Assembly (NCBI GenBank): GCA_905235135.1
Contig: CAJOKR010000018.1
Span: 1-44,735, forward strand
From: an uncultured Bacteroidales bacterium
GTDB lineage: Bacteria; Bacteroidota; Bacteroidia; Bacteroidales; WCHB1-69
Direction: 5' to 3'
DNA length: 44,735 bases
How positions within the stretch are numbered: position 1 is the stretch's first letter; each line of letters opens with the position of its first letter. The notes under the pieces are model-generated. The model saw nothing but the letters and a program-made list of their open reading frames with translations, did not search any database and was not told the DNA's origin. Shown piece after piece: positions 9,401 to 17,496 of this stretch. A program made the position numbers and the translations under genes.

Positions 9401-10906
9401 ACGGGCGGCAACACGGTTCATGTGAGCGTGGTGATGCCTAACCCCAACGATTCCCTTACCCCCACCTCCACCGCGAAGTTGGTGTTTCTGTGGAAGAACG
9501 ACACCAGCGACGGCAGCCAGCCCGGCGCCATCATCAGCAACGTCTCTGTGGAGGCTCTCGCCTGTCCCGCCCCCATGGCCTTGACGGTCAGCAATGTCAC
9601 CACCACGAGCGCCGACATCACCTGGAGTGCAGGCGGCACCGAGGACGACTGGATGTTGGAGTACAAGGAGAATGGTGACTCCACGTGGACTTCCGTACCC
9701 GTCAGCGGCACTCCGGCCTACAGCTTGACCAACCTGACCGTTGGAGCGGGCTATCAGGTTCGTGTGCAGGCGCTCTGCAGCGCGACGGATCAGTCGATGT
9801 GGGTGAACACCCAGTTCACCACGTTCTGCGACGCCATCACCGCTTTCCCCTTCAGTGAAGGTTTTGAGCACGACGGAGCGATGCCCGACTGTTGGACGCA
9901 AGACCACGTCAGCGGCATCCTGAACTGGACTCTCCATGCTGGATGTGATAGCCACGGCAGCATCGATGAGGCTCACAGCGGCTCCTACAACGCCTTCTTC
10001 TTCGAGGAGAGCAACGATGGGCACGCCACCCGTTTGATGACGCCCATCCTGGACCTCAGCTCCATCACAGATCCTTACCTCACCTACTGGTTTGCCCAGC
10101 AGCCCTGGGGCAACGAACAGGACCAGCTTTCCGTCTTCTACCGCACGTCGCCCAACGATGACTGGCAACTCCTGACGCAGCACTACTCGGCGGTCAGCGC
10201 CTGGACGAAAGACTCCCTGGCGTTGCCGAATCCGTCGGCCACCTACCAGATTGCCTTCTTGGGAGTGGCCCATTACGGCTACGGCATCGTGCTGGATGAT
10301 ATCTTCATCGACGGTACGCCGGGTGTTCCGGTTCCCACGGATCCGACGGTCACCACCCTTGCCGCCACGAACATCGGCCAGACCACGGCCACGCTGCACG
10401 CCACCATCACGAACCCCGACAATGTGACCATCACGGAGCGCGGCTTCGAGCTGACGACCGTCAGCACCGGTAACGTGGCGACCTTCACGGTGGCGGGCGG
10501 AGACAACCCCTACAGCAGCGACCTCACCAACCTGACCGCTGAGACGGACTACGCCTACCGGGCGTTCATCACTTTCGACGGCAACACCGTGTATGGCAGC
10601 GAGATGACCTTCACGACCGAGGCAGAGCCCAGCGACACCGTCGGCATCGCAAACCGCCTCGCCGGAAGCGTTACCCTCTATCCCAACCCGGCAAAGGAGG
10701 TGGTCAACGTACAATGTACGATGGACAATGGACAAACGGGGGCGGAGTTGCACTTGTTTGATGTGTATGGCAAATTAGTGCAGATTGTCCCTGTCACCTC
10801 TGACATCACACCCATCAACGTCAGCAGTCTCGCCGACGGCCTGTACTTCGTGCGCGTGACCACGAAAGAGGGCACCGTGACCAAGACCTTCGTCAAGAAA
10901 GGCTAA
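6422..10906 (+). CDS. secreted multi-domain adhesin-like protein with CUB and MAM-like modules, T9SS type A
   Basis: A 1494-aa secreted protein. It has a signal peptide 1-20 (ends AAGAQ), then a cleaved-adhesin / choice-of-anchor J module (24-177, DFETGTPPAGW), an Ig-like stretch (178-278), and FN3 (279-368). A second J module (370-560) contains DDKFMVIISTDEGATW. Next come FN3 (560-650), a CUB domain (653-768, with ENCCDYLRVYDG), FN3 (769-855), a third J module (857-1047), FN3 (1047-1135), a MAM-like module (1140-1298), an FN3-like module (1303-1402) and the sorting domain (1407-1494). Much of it is paralogous to the next gene, which lacks the CUB and MAM-like parts. It probably serves surface adhesion or protein binding (inference). 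Start choice: ATG with Lys-Lys and a clean signal peptide, 74 bases after a -7 element. Confidence 0.9.
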   Translation: MKKLFLMTALVVAVFAAGAQSIIFSEDFETGTPPAGWTLIDADGNGQNWELMSQGYGNDYDGYSFASYPIGSSTNDNWMVTPAISLGTASSLSFYRMTGFFTQAHYGVYVSTTSATDTSAFTLVYEETPSSYAWTHVTVDLNAYSDQTVYIAFRHFDNSSAPLMIDNIEVTSTISASVITATPGSLLFTNVPVNTSSAAQTVTVNRINVTGDITATVAAPFEISSDGSGYTLSISLSSLDENLYVRYSPVLVGTDSSVLILTGSGATASVLLAGNAIACAAPTGLSTTAVMSTSATLLWNGSTDDYNLYYKAASDTEWTEIQNVTVDTTGYTLTDLTPSTTYSWYVAAICSDGSTNSSASTGTFTTGCGAVTAPYTQAFDASANLPQCWTRYTGLASDVFAGGALTSTTSGWTFYNTNVFGAYHPRINIYGTSCKNWLVSPAIDLGELTNPVLTFDLALTTYNSTGAISDPNGQPDDKFMVIISTDEGATWSAANATVWSNDGNGDYSFNQIPNTGEEITISLADYANQTVKIAFYGESTLSNGDNDLHIDNVMVNNATSCTKPTNLTVAAVTDNSVTLNWTENGTATAWNIEYGPAGFQQGSSDATLLQATSTPFTIDYLSNLSYDFYVQADCGDDQSLWVGPITAHPGQYTIGVSGSETLTTCALTIYDNGGPNGNYSAQCNYELVLMPETAGSSISVSGIYQTENCCDYLRVYDGIGITGVMLGEYKGTGTIPTLVSSTGPLTLLFYSDGGIQYDGFEVNVTCASCAPPGNLTVSNVGPDSATVTWTGLSSTYQVEYKSAEDTTWTTVFTPDTSFALQNLMPSTNYAVRVSSDCGDEYSPAATLTFSTTMVPAGIPFSTDFSDTTGWILNNGSCQNQWTIAPTSNNGNALFVTNNGTTPGYATNSFSGVSAEKLFTVGTVSELSISFDVQVGGETQFDYLKVFFAPADELFPAVTTNVSYTDFDYSTYAVNFTDYLQYSSYTSSPYKFNLTGGNTVHVSVVMPNPNDSLTPTSTAKLVFLWKNDTSDGSQPGAIISNVSVEALACPAPMALTVSNVTTTSADITWSAGGTEDDWMLEYKENGDSTWTSVPVSGTPAYSLTNLTVGAGYQVRVQALCSATDQSMWVNTQFTTFCDAITAFPFSEGFEHDGAMPDCWTQDHVSGILNWTLHAGCDSHGSIDEAHSGSYNAFFFEESNDGHATRLMTPILDLSSITDPYLTYWFAQQPWGNEQDQLSVFYRTSPNDDWQLLTQHYSAVSAWTKDSLALPNPSATYQIAFLGVAHYGYGIVLDDIFIDGTPGVPVPTDPTVTTLAATNIGQTTATLHATITNPDNVTITERGFELTTVSTGNVATFTVAGGDNPYSSDLTNLTAETDYAYRAFITFDGNTVYGSEMTFTTEAEPSDTVGIANRLAGSVTLYPNPAKEVVNVQCTMDNGQTGAELHLFDVYGKLVQIVPVTSDITPINVSSLADGLYFVRVTTKEGTVTKTFVKKG

Positions 10907-10917
10907 TTGATAAATGA

Positions 10918-10946
10918 ACGGGTGCCGGTAACGCTATCGGTACCCG
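10918..10946 (+). terminator. terminator-like hairpin lacking a T-run
   Basis: ACGGGTGCCGGTA pairs with TATCGGTACCCGT around ACGC, 11 bases after the stop at 10906. The stem is nearly the same as the terminator at 6091, but the following bases are CTCTTAAACC, not a T-tract. It may therefore allow readthrough into the next gene, only 70 bases from the stop and without a visible -7 element. Confidence 0.5.
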
Positions 10947-10950
10947 TCTC

Positions 10951-10975
10951 TTAAACCCTAAACCTTAAACCTTAT
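10951..10975 (+). repeat. AACCCTAAACCTTAAACC leader repeat
   Basis: TTAAACCCTAAACCTTAAAC continues to CTTAT, ending one base before the ATG at 10977. It belongs to the same family as the arrays before 395, 6422 and 22076, and here it would form the ribosome-binding leader of the gene. Confidence 0.65.
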
Positions 10976-10976
10976 T

Positions 10977-13900
10977 ATGAGAAGAATTTTCTTACTGATG
11001 GCCATGGCGGCGGGGCTGTTCATGGCGGGGGCGCAAGTAGCCCCGTCCTCCACGCCCGGAGCGGGTGGTTCTCGCGACTGCGACATCACCACCCTGCCCT
11101 ATTTCGAGAACTTCGACGGGATTCCCGAGGAGAGCTACCCCTCCTGCTGGACTCAGCCGAACCCCTTCCAAGGGTATCCCATGACCGAAGGCGGTTACGC
11201 GCACAGCGGCAGCTATTCCCTGAAGTTCAAATGCAACTACAGCACTACGGAGCCTTTGTATGCCGTGATGCCCCACATCAATGCGAATTTCAATGACCTG
11301 CAGCTGACCTTCTGGACACGTCCCGAAGCCACCTGGTCCAACATCTTCCATGTCGGCTATATGACCAGTCCCACAGACACCAGCACGTTCGTGGCTCTTC
11401 GGACTTTCACTGGTGCCACTTTCGGGGCCAGCTACCAACAAATCGTCGTCAGCTTCGACAGCGTGGTGACAAACCCCAACGATGACTATTACATCGCCTT
11501 CCGATACACGGACAACGGAAACACCTGGTACTGGTTCATCGATGACATCCAAGTGGATCTGGTCGCCTCCTGCATTGCGCCTGACAATCTGAGCGTCGGG
11601 CAGGTGACGGGCAACAGTGCCACCCTCTTTTGGACGGGTGATAGCAACTTTTACACCGTATTTTACAAGGAAGACTCCGACTCGACATGGATGTCCGTGA
11701 CAAGCGTGACTATCGATTCCTCGGGCTATCTACTGGACTATCTAACTCCCAACACAAGCTACCAATGGTATGTGTCGGCGGAGTGCAGCGACGGCTCGCT
11801 GGCCAACAGCGCGGGCATTTCCAGTTTCACAACCCCGTGCGCTATCTATCCAGCCCCCTTCACAGAGAGTTTCGACTCCCTGTCGGGGCTTCCCGACTGT
11901 TGGGCGCATTACAACGGACTGGCCGGAGGAGTCTTTGCCGACACTGTAACACTCACTCCCGTCACCTCCTCCACCAACGGATGGAAATTCAACAACACGA
12001 ACGTTTTTAATGCTAATCACGCCAGCCTCAACATCTATGGCATGTTCTGCCGCTACTGGCTCGTGACACCAGAGATTGACCTGAGCACGCTTAGCAACCC
12101 CACCCTGACCTTCGACCTGGCGCTTACCGACTACGACAACAGTGAGCCTATCGAAAATCCCAGCGGCCAACCTGACGACAAGTTTATGGTGATCATTTCC
12201 ACCGACGGCGGCGCAACATGGTCGGCCAACAACGCTATCGTGTGGAGCAACGAGAGCACCGCCGACCACTCCTTCAACCAGATTGCCGCCCAGGGGGAAG
12301 AAATCTCCATCTCACTTGCAGACTACGCGAACATGACCGTGAGAATCGCCTTCTATGGCGAATCCACGTCCGCCCCTGGCGACAACGACCTGCACATTGA
12401 CAATGTTGTAGTGGACGAGGCACCGACCTGCGTAAAACCGACACAGCTGACGATAACGAACGTCACCGCAAGCGCGGCGGACCTCGCCTGGACGGAGAAC
12501 GGCGCTTCAAACTCATGGATTGTGGAATACGGCGTGACCGGGTTCACCCTGGGCGATGGCGACACCCTCATCGTCACTGGCAATCCTCTCGCGCACATCA
12601 CTAGTCTGCAGGGCAGCACAGCCTACGACGTGTATGTGACTGCTAATTGCGGGAACAACGGCTATTCCATCCCCGCCACGACGACCTTCACTACGGCCAT
12701 GGCTGCCACGGAACTTCCCTACAGCACCGACTTTGGAGAGACTTCCGACCAAGACTGGCTGCTCCATAACGGGAACTGCCAAAATCAGTGGACTATGGGC
12801 GCCGTTTCCGGAACTGGAAGTGCCCTGTTTGTGACGAACAACGGCACTACGCCGGGTTACCATGTCGAATCCACTGCCGTGGTATGCGCCGAAAAAATGT
12901 TCACCGTGGGCAGCGACACCGCCTTCAATATCAGCTTTGACGTGCGTATCGGAGGTGAAGAGGAATGGGACTACCTGAAAGTGTTCTTCGCGCCCGCCAA
13001 CGCCGAATTTCCGGCATCGGTCAGCGGCAACGTCGCTTTTGCCGACGAGAATTACAGCACCAATGCCTTAGACTTCAGCCCCTATCTATCACTCACCGAG
13101 CAGGAAAATTTCCCGTTCACGTTCTGCCTGACCAACAACAATACGATACATATTGATGCGGTAATGCCGAATCCGAACCCCGGGGCCACCGCATCCTCCG
13201 AAGCCAAGCTTGTGTTCGTATGGAATAACGACAACATGATGGGCACCCAGCCCGCCGCCATCATCTCCAATGTAGCCGTCTCCGTGCTCACTTGCCCGAA
13301 ACCCACATCACTGACTGTCAGCAACATCACCGAGACCACCGCCGACTTGAGTTGGCAGGTAGGAGGAGTTGAGACCGTCTGGAATCTGGAATACAAGACG
13401 GAGAATGAGAGCGACTGGACTGTGATTCCTGTATATAGCAACAACTTCACGCTGACCGGACTGACAGACAGCACGACCTATCTGGTACGGGTGCAGGCTG
13501 ACTGCGGCAATGATGATGTCTCCACCTACACCAGCCTGACGTTTACCACCGACAGTGCTTCGGCGCCGGCCATCACCGACCCAACCGTGGCCACCGGTAC
13601 TGTCAGCAATATCACGCAGACCTCCGCCACCGTCATCGGCATTATCACGAATCCCGACAACGTAGCGATTACGGAGAGAGGATTCGAGTTGACCACTGTC
13701 AGCAGCGGCAACCAGTACACCTTCACCGTGGCGGGTAGCGGCAACACTTTCAGCAGCGACCTGACCAATCTGGCCCCGGAGACGGACTACGCCTATCGTG
13801 CATTCATCACCTTCAACGGCCAGACTGTTTTTGGTGGTGAGATGATGTTCACGACGCTTCCTGACGATACGCCCGAACCGTGTGAGACACCGACGGGACT

Positions 13901-14408
13901 TGACACCACCGAAGTGGCCAACGAGACGGTTAGCATCAGTTGGAATGCCGATGCAAACGTAAACAGCTGGAATATCCGTTTCCGCCCGCAAAACGGCGAT
14001 TGGACCACCGTGACCTCGGCCACCCACAGCTACACCCTTACGGGTCTGACTGGCCTCACCTCCTATGAGATTCAAGTGCAAGCCAACTGCGGCGACGGCA
14101 ACCTCAGCGATTGGAGCGCAGTGCTCATGGTGACAACCAAAAACGTGGGCATCGCGAACTGGTTGGAGAACAGTGTGACGTTGTTCCCTAACCCGGCCAA
14201 GGAGGTGGTCAATGTACAATGTACCATGAACAATGTACAAATGACAGGGGAGTTGAGCGTGTTCGATGTCTATGGCAAATTAGTGCAGACGGTTCCAGTC
14301 GCATCTGAAATCACCCCCATCAACGTCAGCGGTCTCGCCGACGGCCTGTATTTCGTGCGCGTGACGACGGAAGAGGGCATGGTGACGAAGACGTTTGTGA
14401 AGAAGTAG
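10977..14408 (+). CDS. secreted FN3 / choice-of-anchor J adhesin-like protein, T9SS type A
   Basis: An 1143-aa secreted protein with signal peptide MRRIFLLMAMAAGLFMAGAQ. Modules in order are choice-of-anchor J (38-198), FN3 (198-287), J (292-482), FN3 (483-572), J (578-772), FN3 (772-858), FN3-like (865-962), FN3 (967-1055) and a type A sorting domain (1058-1143, LFPNPAKEVVNV ... TKTFVKK). The J module at 292-482 and the one at 578-772 are close paralogs of those in the preceding gene (shared DDKFMVIISTD and GNCQNQW blocks), so the two genes arose by duplication and module gain or loss. No -7 motif is seen in the 70-base gap, so cotranscription with 6422-10906 is likely. The stop codon TAG 14406-14408 lies inside a 28-nt palindromic element. 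Confidence 0.9.
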   Translation: MRRIFLLMAMAAGLFMAGAQVAPSSTPGAGGSRDCDITTLPYFENFDGIPEESYPSCWTQPNPFQGYPMTEGGYAHSGSYSLKFKCNYSTTEPLYAVMPHINANFNDLQLTFWTRPEATWSNIFHVGYMTSPTDTSTFVALRTFTGATFGASYQQIVVSFDSVVTNPNDDYYIAFRYTDNGNTWYWFIDDIQVDLVASCIAPDNLSVGQVTGNSATLFWTGDSNFYTVFYKEDSDSTWMSVTSVTIDSSGYLLDYLTPNTSYQWYVSAECSDGSLANSAGISSFTTPCAIYPAPFTESFDSLSGLPDCWAHYNGLAGGVFADTVTLTPVTSSTNGWKFNNTNVFNANHASLNIYGMFCRYWLVTPEIDLSTLSNPTLTFDLALTDYDNSEPIENPSGQPDDKFMVIISTDGGATWSANNAIVWSNESTADHSFNQIAAQGEEISISLADYANMTVRIAFYGESTSAPGDNDLHIDNVVVDEAPTCVKPTQLTITNVTASAADLAWTENGASNSWIVEYGVTGFTLGDGDTLIVTGNPLAHITSLQGSTAYDVYVTANCGNNGYSIPATTTFTTAMAATELPYSTDFGETSDQDWLLHNGNCQNQWTMGAVSGTGSALFVTNNGTTPGYHVESTAVVCAEKMFTVGSDTAFNISFDVRIGGEEEWDYLKVFFAPANAEFPASVSGNVAFADENYSTNALDFSPYLSLTEQENFPFTFCLTNNNTIHIDAVMPNPNPGATASSEAKLVFVWNNDNMMGTQPAAIISNVAVSVLTCPKPTSLTVSNITETTADLSWQVGGVETVWNLEYKTENESDWTVIPVYSNNFTLTGLTDSTTYLVRVQADCGNDDVSTYTSLTFTTDSASAPAITDPTVATGTVSNITQTSATVIGIITNPDNVAITERGFELTTVSSGNQYTFTVAGSGNTFSSDLTNLAPETDYAYRAFITFNGQTVFGGEMMFTTLPDDTPEPCETPTGLDTTEVANETVSISWNADANVNSWNIRFRPQNGDWTTVTSATHSYTLTGLTGLTSYEIQVQANCGDGNLSDWSAVLMVTTKNVGIANWLENSVTLFPNPAKEVVNVQCTMNNVQMTGELSVFDVYGKLVQTVPVASEITPINVSGLADGLYFVRVTTEEGMVTKTFVKK

Positions 14409-14432
14409 AGACGTACGGCCATACGTCTTTAC
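14405..14432. repeat. 28-nt GTAG...CTAC-type palindrome overlapping a stop codon
   Basis: The left half GTAGAGACGTAC pairs with GTACGTCTCTAC-like sequence on the right, with two mismatches (right end GTCTTTAC). Total length is 28 nt. It belongs to the dispersed family also found at 18891, 20024, 25181, 28200, 29308 and 31676. The TAG of the leading GTAG is the stop codon of the preceding gene. Confidence 0.65.
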
Positions 14433-14440
14433 AGACCGAA

Positions 14441-14481
14441 AAAAGAGCCGTTGCCAGAAATTGTCTGGCGACGGCTCTTTT
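14441..14481. terminator. bidirectional rho-independent terminator
   Basis: AAAAGAGCCGTTGCCAGA pairs with TCTGGCGACGGCTCTTTT, an 18-base stem with a single mismatch or wobble, around AATTG. It has A-runs on one side and T-runs on the other. It sits between convergent genes (stop at 14408 on plus; stop at 14509 on minus) and should end both transcripts. Confidence 0.85.
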
Positions 14482-14508
14482 CCATTATGGATTGCGAATA
14501 ACAAAAAC

Positions 14509-14910
14509 TCACGCGCACACCGGCGTCGGACAGAGCAAAGCGCAACAGTCGATGATGGCGTTGGCGGCCTCAAAGCCAGCATCACAAACCTTTTTCTGCT
14601 TACTGCCATCGTAACCCATAAACAAATACATCGTGTCGTAACCGGCATTCACAAACTTCAGCAGCGTGCGATCGCGCTTGCCGGCAGCTTCCTTATACTT
14701 TTCAATTGACGGACGACCTTTGCCCTTGCGCACATGCAGAACGGAGTCCAAGGCAATCAAACAGCCCTTCCAAAGAATATCTCCGGCTGTCTTGACATAC
14801 TTGCTGTCTAAATATGACTTTGTCTCACTGTCATATCGAGCCTTTTCAATGACTTCTTCCGCATTAGCCACATATCTTCGGGCTTCTTCAATAGGATTGT
14901 TCTGTTCCAT
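14509..14910 (-). CDS. DUF5618 family protein
   Basis: A 133-aa soluble, probably all-helical cytoplasmic protein, with conserved blocks NPIEEARRYVANAEEVIEKA, DSKYVKTAGDILWKGCLIAL, KGKGRPSIEKYKEAAGKRD and MGYDGSK. It matches my memory of DUF5618, a small Bacteroidales family of unknown function (no search run). A paralog with the same length and blocks lies at 28854-29255 on the same strand. It has its own -7 element at 14938 and a terminator after its stop, so it is monocistronic. The Cys-rich end (CCALLCPTPVCA) differs from the paralog (HCAKLYRELVCA). Confidence 0.85.
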   Translation of the reverse strand: MEQNNPIEEARRYVANAEEVIEKARYDSETKSYLDSKYVKTAGDILWKGCLIALDSVLHVRKGKGRPSIEKYKEAAGKRDRTLLKFVNAGYDTMYLFMGYDGSKQKKVCDAGFEAANAIIDCCALLCPTPVCA

Positions 14911-14937
14911 TTCTCTTTATTGTTTATGATTGGGCCG

Positions 14938-14945
14938 CAAAGATA
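14938..14945 (-). promoter_or_regulatory. -7 promoter element of the DUF5618 gene
   Basis: On the minus strand TATCTTTG (followed by CGGCCC) lies 28 bases before the ATG at 14910. No clear -33 TTTG at standard spacing. The rest of 14946-15116 is AT-rich and I see nothing else in it. Confidence 0.6.
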
Positions 14946-15116
14946 TATTTTAAATACATACGGTTTTACAGTATTCAAAATAAATTTACATTGACATATA
15001 TAACTATAATACTGTCATTTAGAAAATCTCATTTACAATTATTTGTTAATATTATTTTCGCTATTTCGCAAAATAACACTCGCAAGTCCTAATTTCTAAT
15101 TCCCAATCACACATTC

Positions 15117-17492
15117 TCAGAAGCCCCTGGTTGTTCTCGCGCCGCCGCCGACCACGCTGGTGCGCGGACGGGCGGAGCCGGAGGAGACGGGGCGGGCGGA
15201 AGCGGTTGCACCGCTGCTCTTGGCCGAGGAGGATGTGCTGCCGGAGGGTCTCCCTGCAGAGGCGGACTTGCCGCCGGTGGAGGGTTTGGCGTTCGTTGAC
15301 GGCTTGCTACTGGCGGAGGGGGTTCCACCCGACGAAGGCTTGGCCGATGTAGATGGTGCGCTCGTCTTCGGCGCGGAGGGTCGCTCGGTTGCCGGCGGAG
15401 GGGTGACCTGCGCCACGGGGGCGCTACCGCCGGATGAACGTTTGTAGTTCGTGGTGCTGCCTACACGGCTGATCTTGGACGAAATGTTGTGACCGCCGGT
15501 GGTGAGTAGGTCGTTGTAAGTCACGATGACCGACGGCGTCTTCAGGTAACGGCCGCCACTGTTGCGAAGACTACTCACAAAGTAATCGCGCACCTTCTCC
15601 AAGTCTATACCCAACAACGGGAGGTTGTTCTTGCCGATATGCCGCAGCAGTTTGTTGACCTTCTGCGCCCGCAACATCCGGTCGTAGGTCTCGCGGTTGT
15701 TGACAGTCGTGCCACGCGGATAAGCGAGATAGCGCACTAACTTCGTGTATTCCTCTTCGGAAAGCCCGTTAAGCATCGAACGCACGCTACTGAACTCCTC
15801 CACCAGCGATCGTTTCTCATTTTGGTTAACACCCCGATAGATCTCCTTCTGGTGCTCGTCGGTGTAAGTAAAATTGTACTCGCGCTCGTTCTGTCGCAGC
15901 TGCTTATTGACCTGCTTCTCGCCATACGCGGTGAAATGGATGCTCGCTAAAGTATCGGAAATCGCATCTATCTGGCTATCGGTCAGGTTTTTGAGGACGT
16001 CTAACAAGGTGCGACAGGGCTTTGCCAACAGGTAGGGTTTGTTCGAGGGGAATGAAGAATGGAGCAGGTCGCCCTTGTAGGTAATGCCGTTGTCCATAAA
16101 CAGCTGGTACAGCGCAACATATTGCACCACACGGGCGATGTCGGTGTTTCCAGAGCGGGCGAAATAGTTGCCAGCCTGCCGCTCGTACTGCGCCCCAACG
16201 CTGGTGCCGCTGCTCTGCGAATGGAAATAGGATACCGGCAGCGCGCCCGTACGGTTGAGCGTGTAAATCGTGTATTCCGGCAGGTCAATAGCGTACATCG
16301 TGTTGGCAGTGTTCCAGTTATAGACCAATTCACTGAGTCCTAATTTCTTGAACAAGGGTTGGTCGAAGGGGAAACGCCCTGGGGAAGGATACTTGTAGCT
16401 GGCCTCCTGGATGGTGCCGTTCTCCGACCAGTCCTTGAGCAGCACATCGGTGATGGTGAGCAGATGCCCTAACTCGGTATTCTCGAGCTCGCGGCTGAGG
16501 TAGGTGGGACACCAATCGCGGCCGTTGCCCATCTTACCAGCCATGCAGTCGTTAATATCGAGACTTTGCGAGAGTTCCTTGCTGCTGATGGAAGCGACGA
16601 GAAGGATGGTCTCCACACGCAACGGCGGAAGTGTCTCCAACGAGGCCTCGCGCTCGCGCCCGATGACCACTAAAGTGGTGGAATCCCGCAAAGCACCGAG
16701 GATGAGGTCGGCATCGAGAGCAAATCGACGGATATCCCCTTCCTGCTTCGAGAGGTCGCTGTCGCGACGGATGCTCCAGGCCACCAATCCCGGCTCGCGA
16801 CTGAAGAAGACCCCACGCCGTTTCTGGCTGAACATATCGCTGACGGTGAAGTCATTGGCCGTATCCTTTTCGTCGATAAAGGCTTCCCCTGCAGTGAAGA
16901 ACCAGTCGTCGAACTCGCCTAAGGTGATCTGATAATCTAAGTTTTCGTCCGTGAAATAGTGGCGTTTCTCCCCGCCAAGCAGGTCGAGGGTGTTGGGTTT
17001 GTAGTCGGACAGGAACTGCTGCCGCGAAATCTTGGCTACCAAGTTGTTGAGATTCTCGGTAGTGGCGTTGGCAAGCACGATGGCTATATCGGTGACATAT
17101 CCATCGTAGCCAATTTTGAAGTTCCGCCGCGAAGTCTGGTGGGTAAACCGGCTGCAAATCACTTCGATGCTGTCGGGTTCGAGGAAGGGTGCCGGCTCTG
17201 CAATGAGGATAATGCGGCTGCTGTCTGAAAAGGTAGCCGTGGCGAGGGTCTGGTAGTGCATCCGGAAATGTTTCCGGAAGTCGTCATAGAGGGAGTCCGC
17301 CTTCTGGAAGGCCATCGTGGTCTCCAAATCCACATTCTGGTTGGGGATATACTCTTTCTTGAGGATGACGGCGGTCTGCTGCTTGATGCTTTCCACCGCC
17401 TTGCTATGCCGTCCGAAAATCGCAAGCACCCCGACGGCGAGGAGAATCACCCCACCGACGACCGCTGCCGTTATTTTGGCTTTTTTGCTCAT
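15117..17492 (-). CDS. large membrane-anchored protein of unknown function with Ser/Pro/Ala-rich tail
   Basis: A 791-aa protein when started at the ATG 17492-17490 (MSKKAKITAAVVGG). I prefer this start because it gives a basic N-terminus followed at once by one hydrophobic segment (about 6-27). A longer frame to 17546 would overlap the MATE gene and add a non-hydrophobic leader. The rest should face the periplasm. I do not recognise the body; it has no obvious catalytic motif but contains LVVIGRERE and ITDVLLKDWSENG segments. The last 100 or so residues are low complexity (Ser, Pro, Ala, Lys, Thr, Gly), ending SVVGGGARTTRGF, a possible wall- or peptidoglycan-spanning tail (inference). The start lies 4 bases after the stop of the upstream MATE gene, so the two are almost certainly cotranscribed. 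Confidence 0.8.
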   Translation of the reverse strand: MSKKAKITAAVVGGVILLAVGVLAIFGRHSKAVESIKQQTAVILKKEYIPNQNVDLETTMAFQKADSLYDDFRKHFRMHYQTLATATFSDSSRIILIAEPAPFLEPDSIEVICSRFTHQTSRRNFKIGYDGYVTDIAIVLANATTENLNNLVAKISRQQFLSDYKPNTLDLLGGEKRHYFTDENLDYQITLGEFDDWFFTAGEAFIDEKDTANDFTVSDMFSQKRRGVFFSREPGLVAWSIRRDSDLSKQEGDIRRFALDADLILGALRDSTTLVVIGREREASLETLPPLRVETILLVASISSKELSQSLDINDCMAGKMGNGRDWCPTYLSRELENTELGHLLTITDVLLKDWSENGTIQEASYKYPSPGRFPFDQPLFKKLGLSELVYNWNTANTMYAIDLPEYTIYTLNRTGALPVSYFHSQSSGTSVGAQYERQAGNYFARSGNTDIARVVQYVALYQLFMDNGITYKGDLLHSSFPSNKPYLLAKPCRTLLDVLKNLTDSQIDAISDTLASIHFTAYGEKQVNKQLRQNEREYNFTYTDEHQKEIYRGVNQNEKRSLVEEFSSVRSMLNGLSEEEYTKLVRYLAYPRGTTVNNRETYDRMLRAQKVNKLLRHIGKNNLPLLGIDLEKVRDYFVSSLRNSGGRYLKTPSVIVTYNDLLTTGGHNISSKISRVGSTTNYKRSSGGSAPVAQVTPPPATERPSAPKTSAPSTSAKPSSGGTPSASSKPSTNAKPSTGGKSASAGRPSGSTSSSAKSSGATASARPVSSGSARPRTSVVGGGARTTRGF

Positions 17493-17496
17493 TGAT

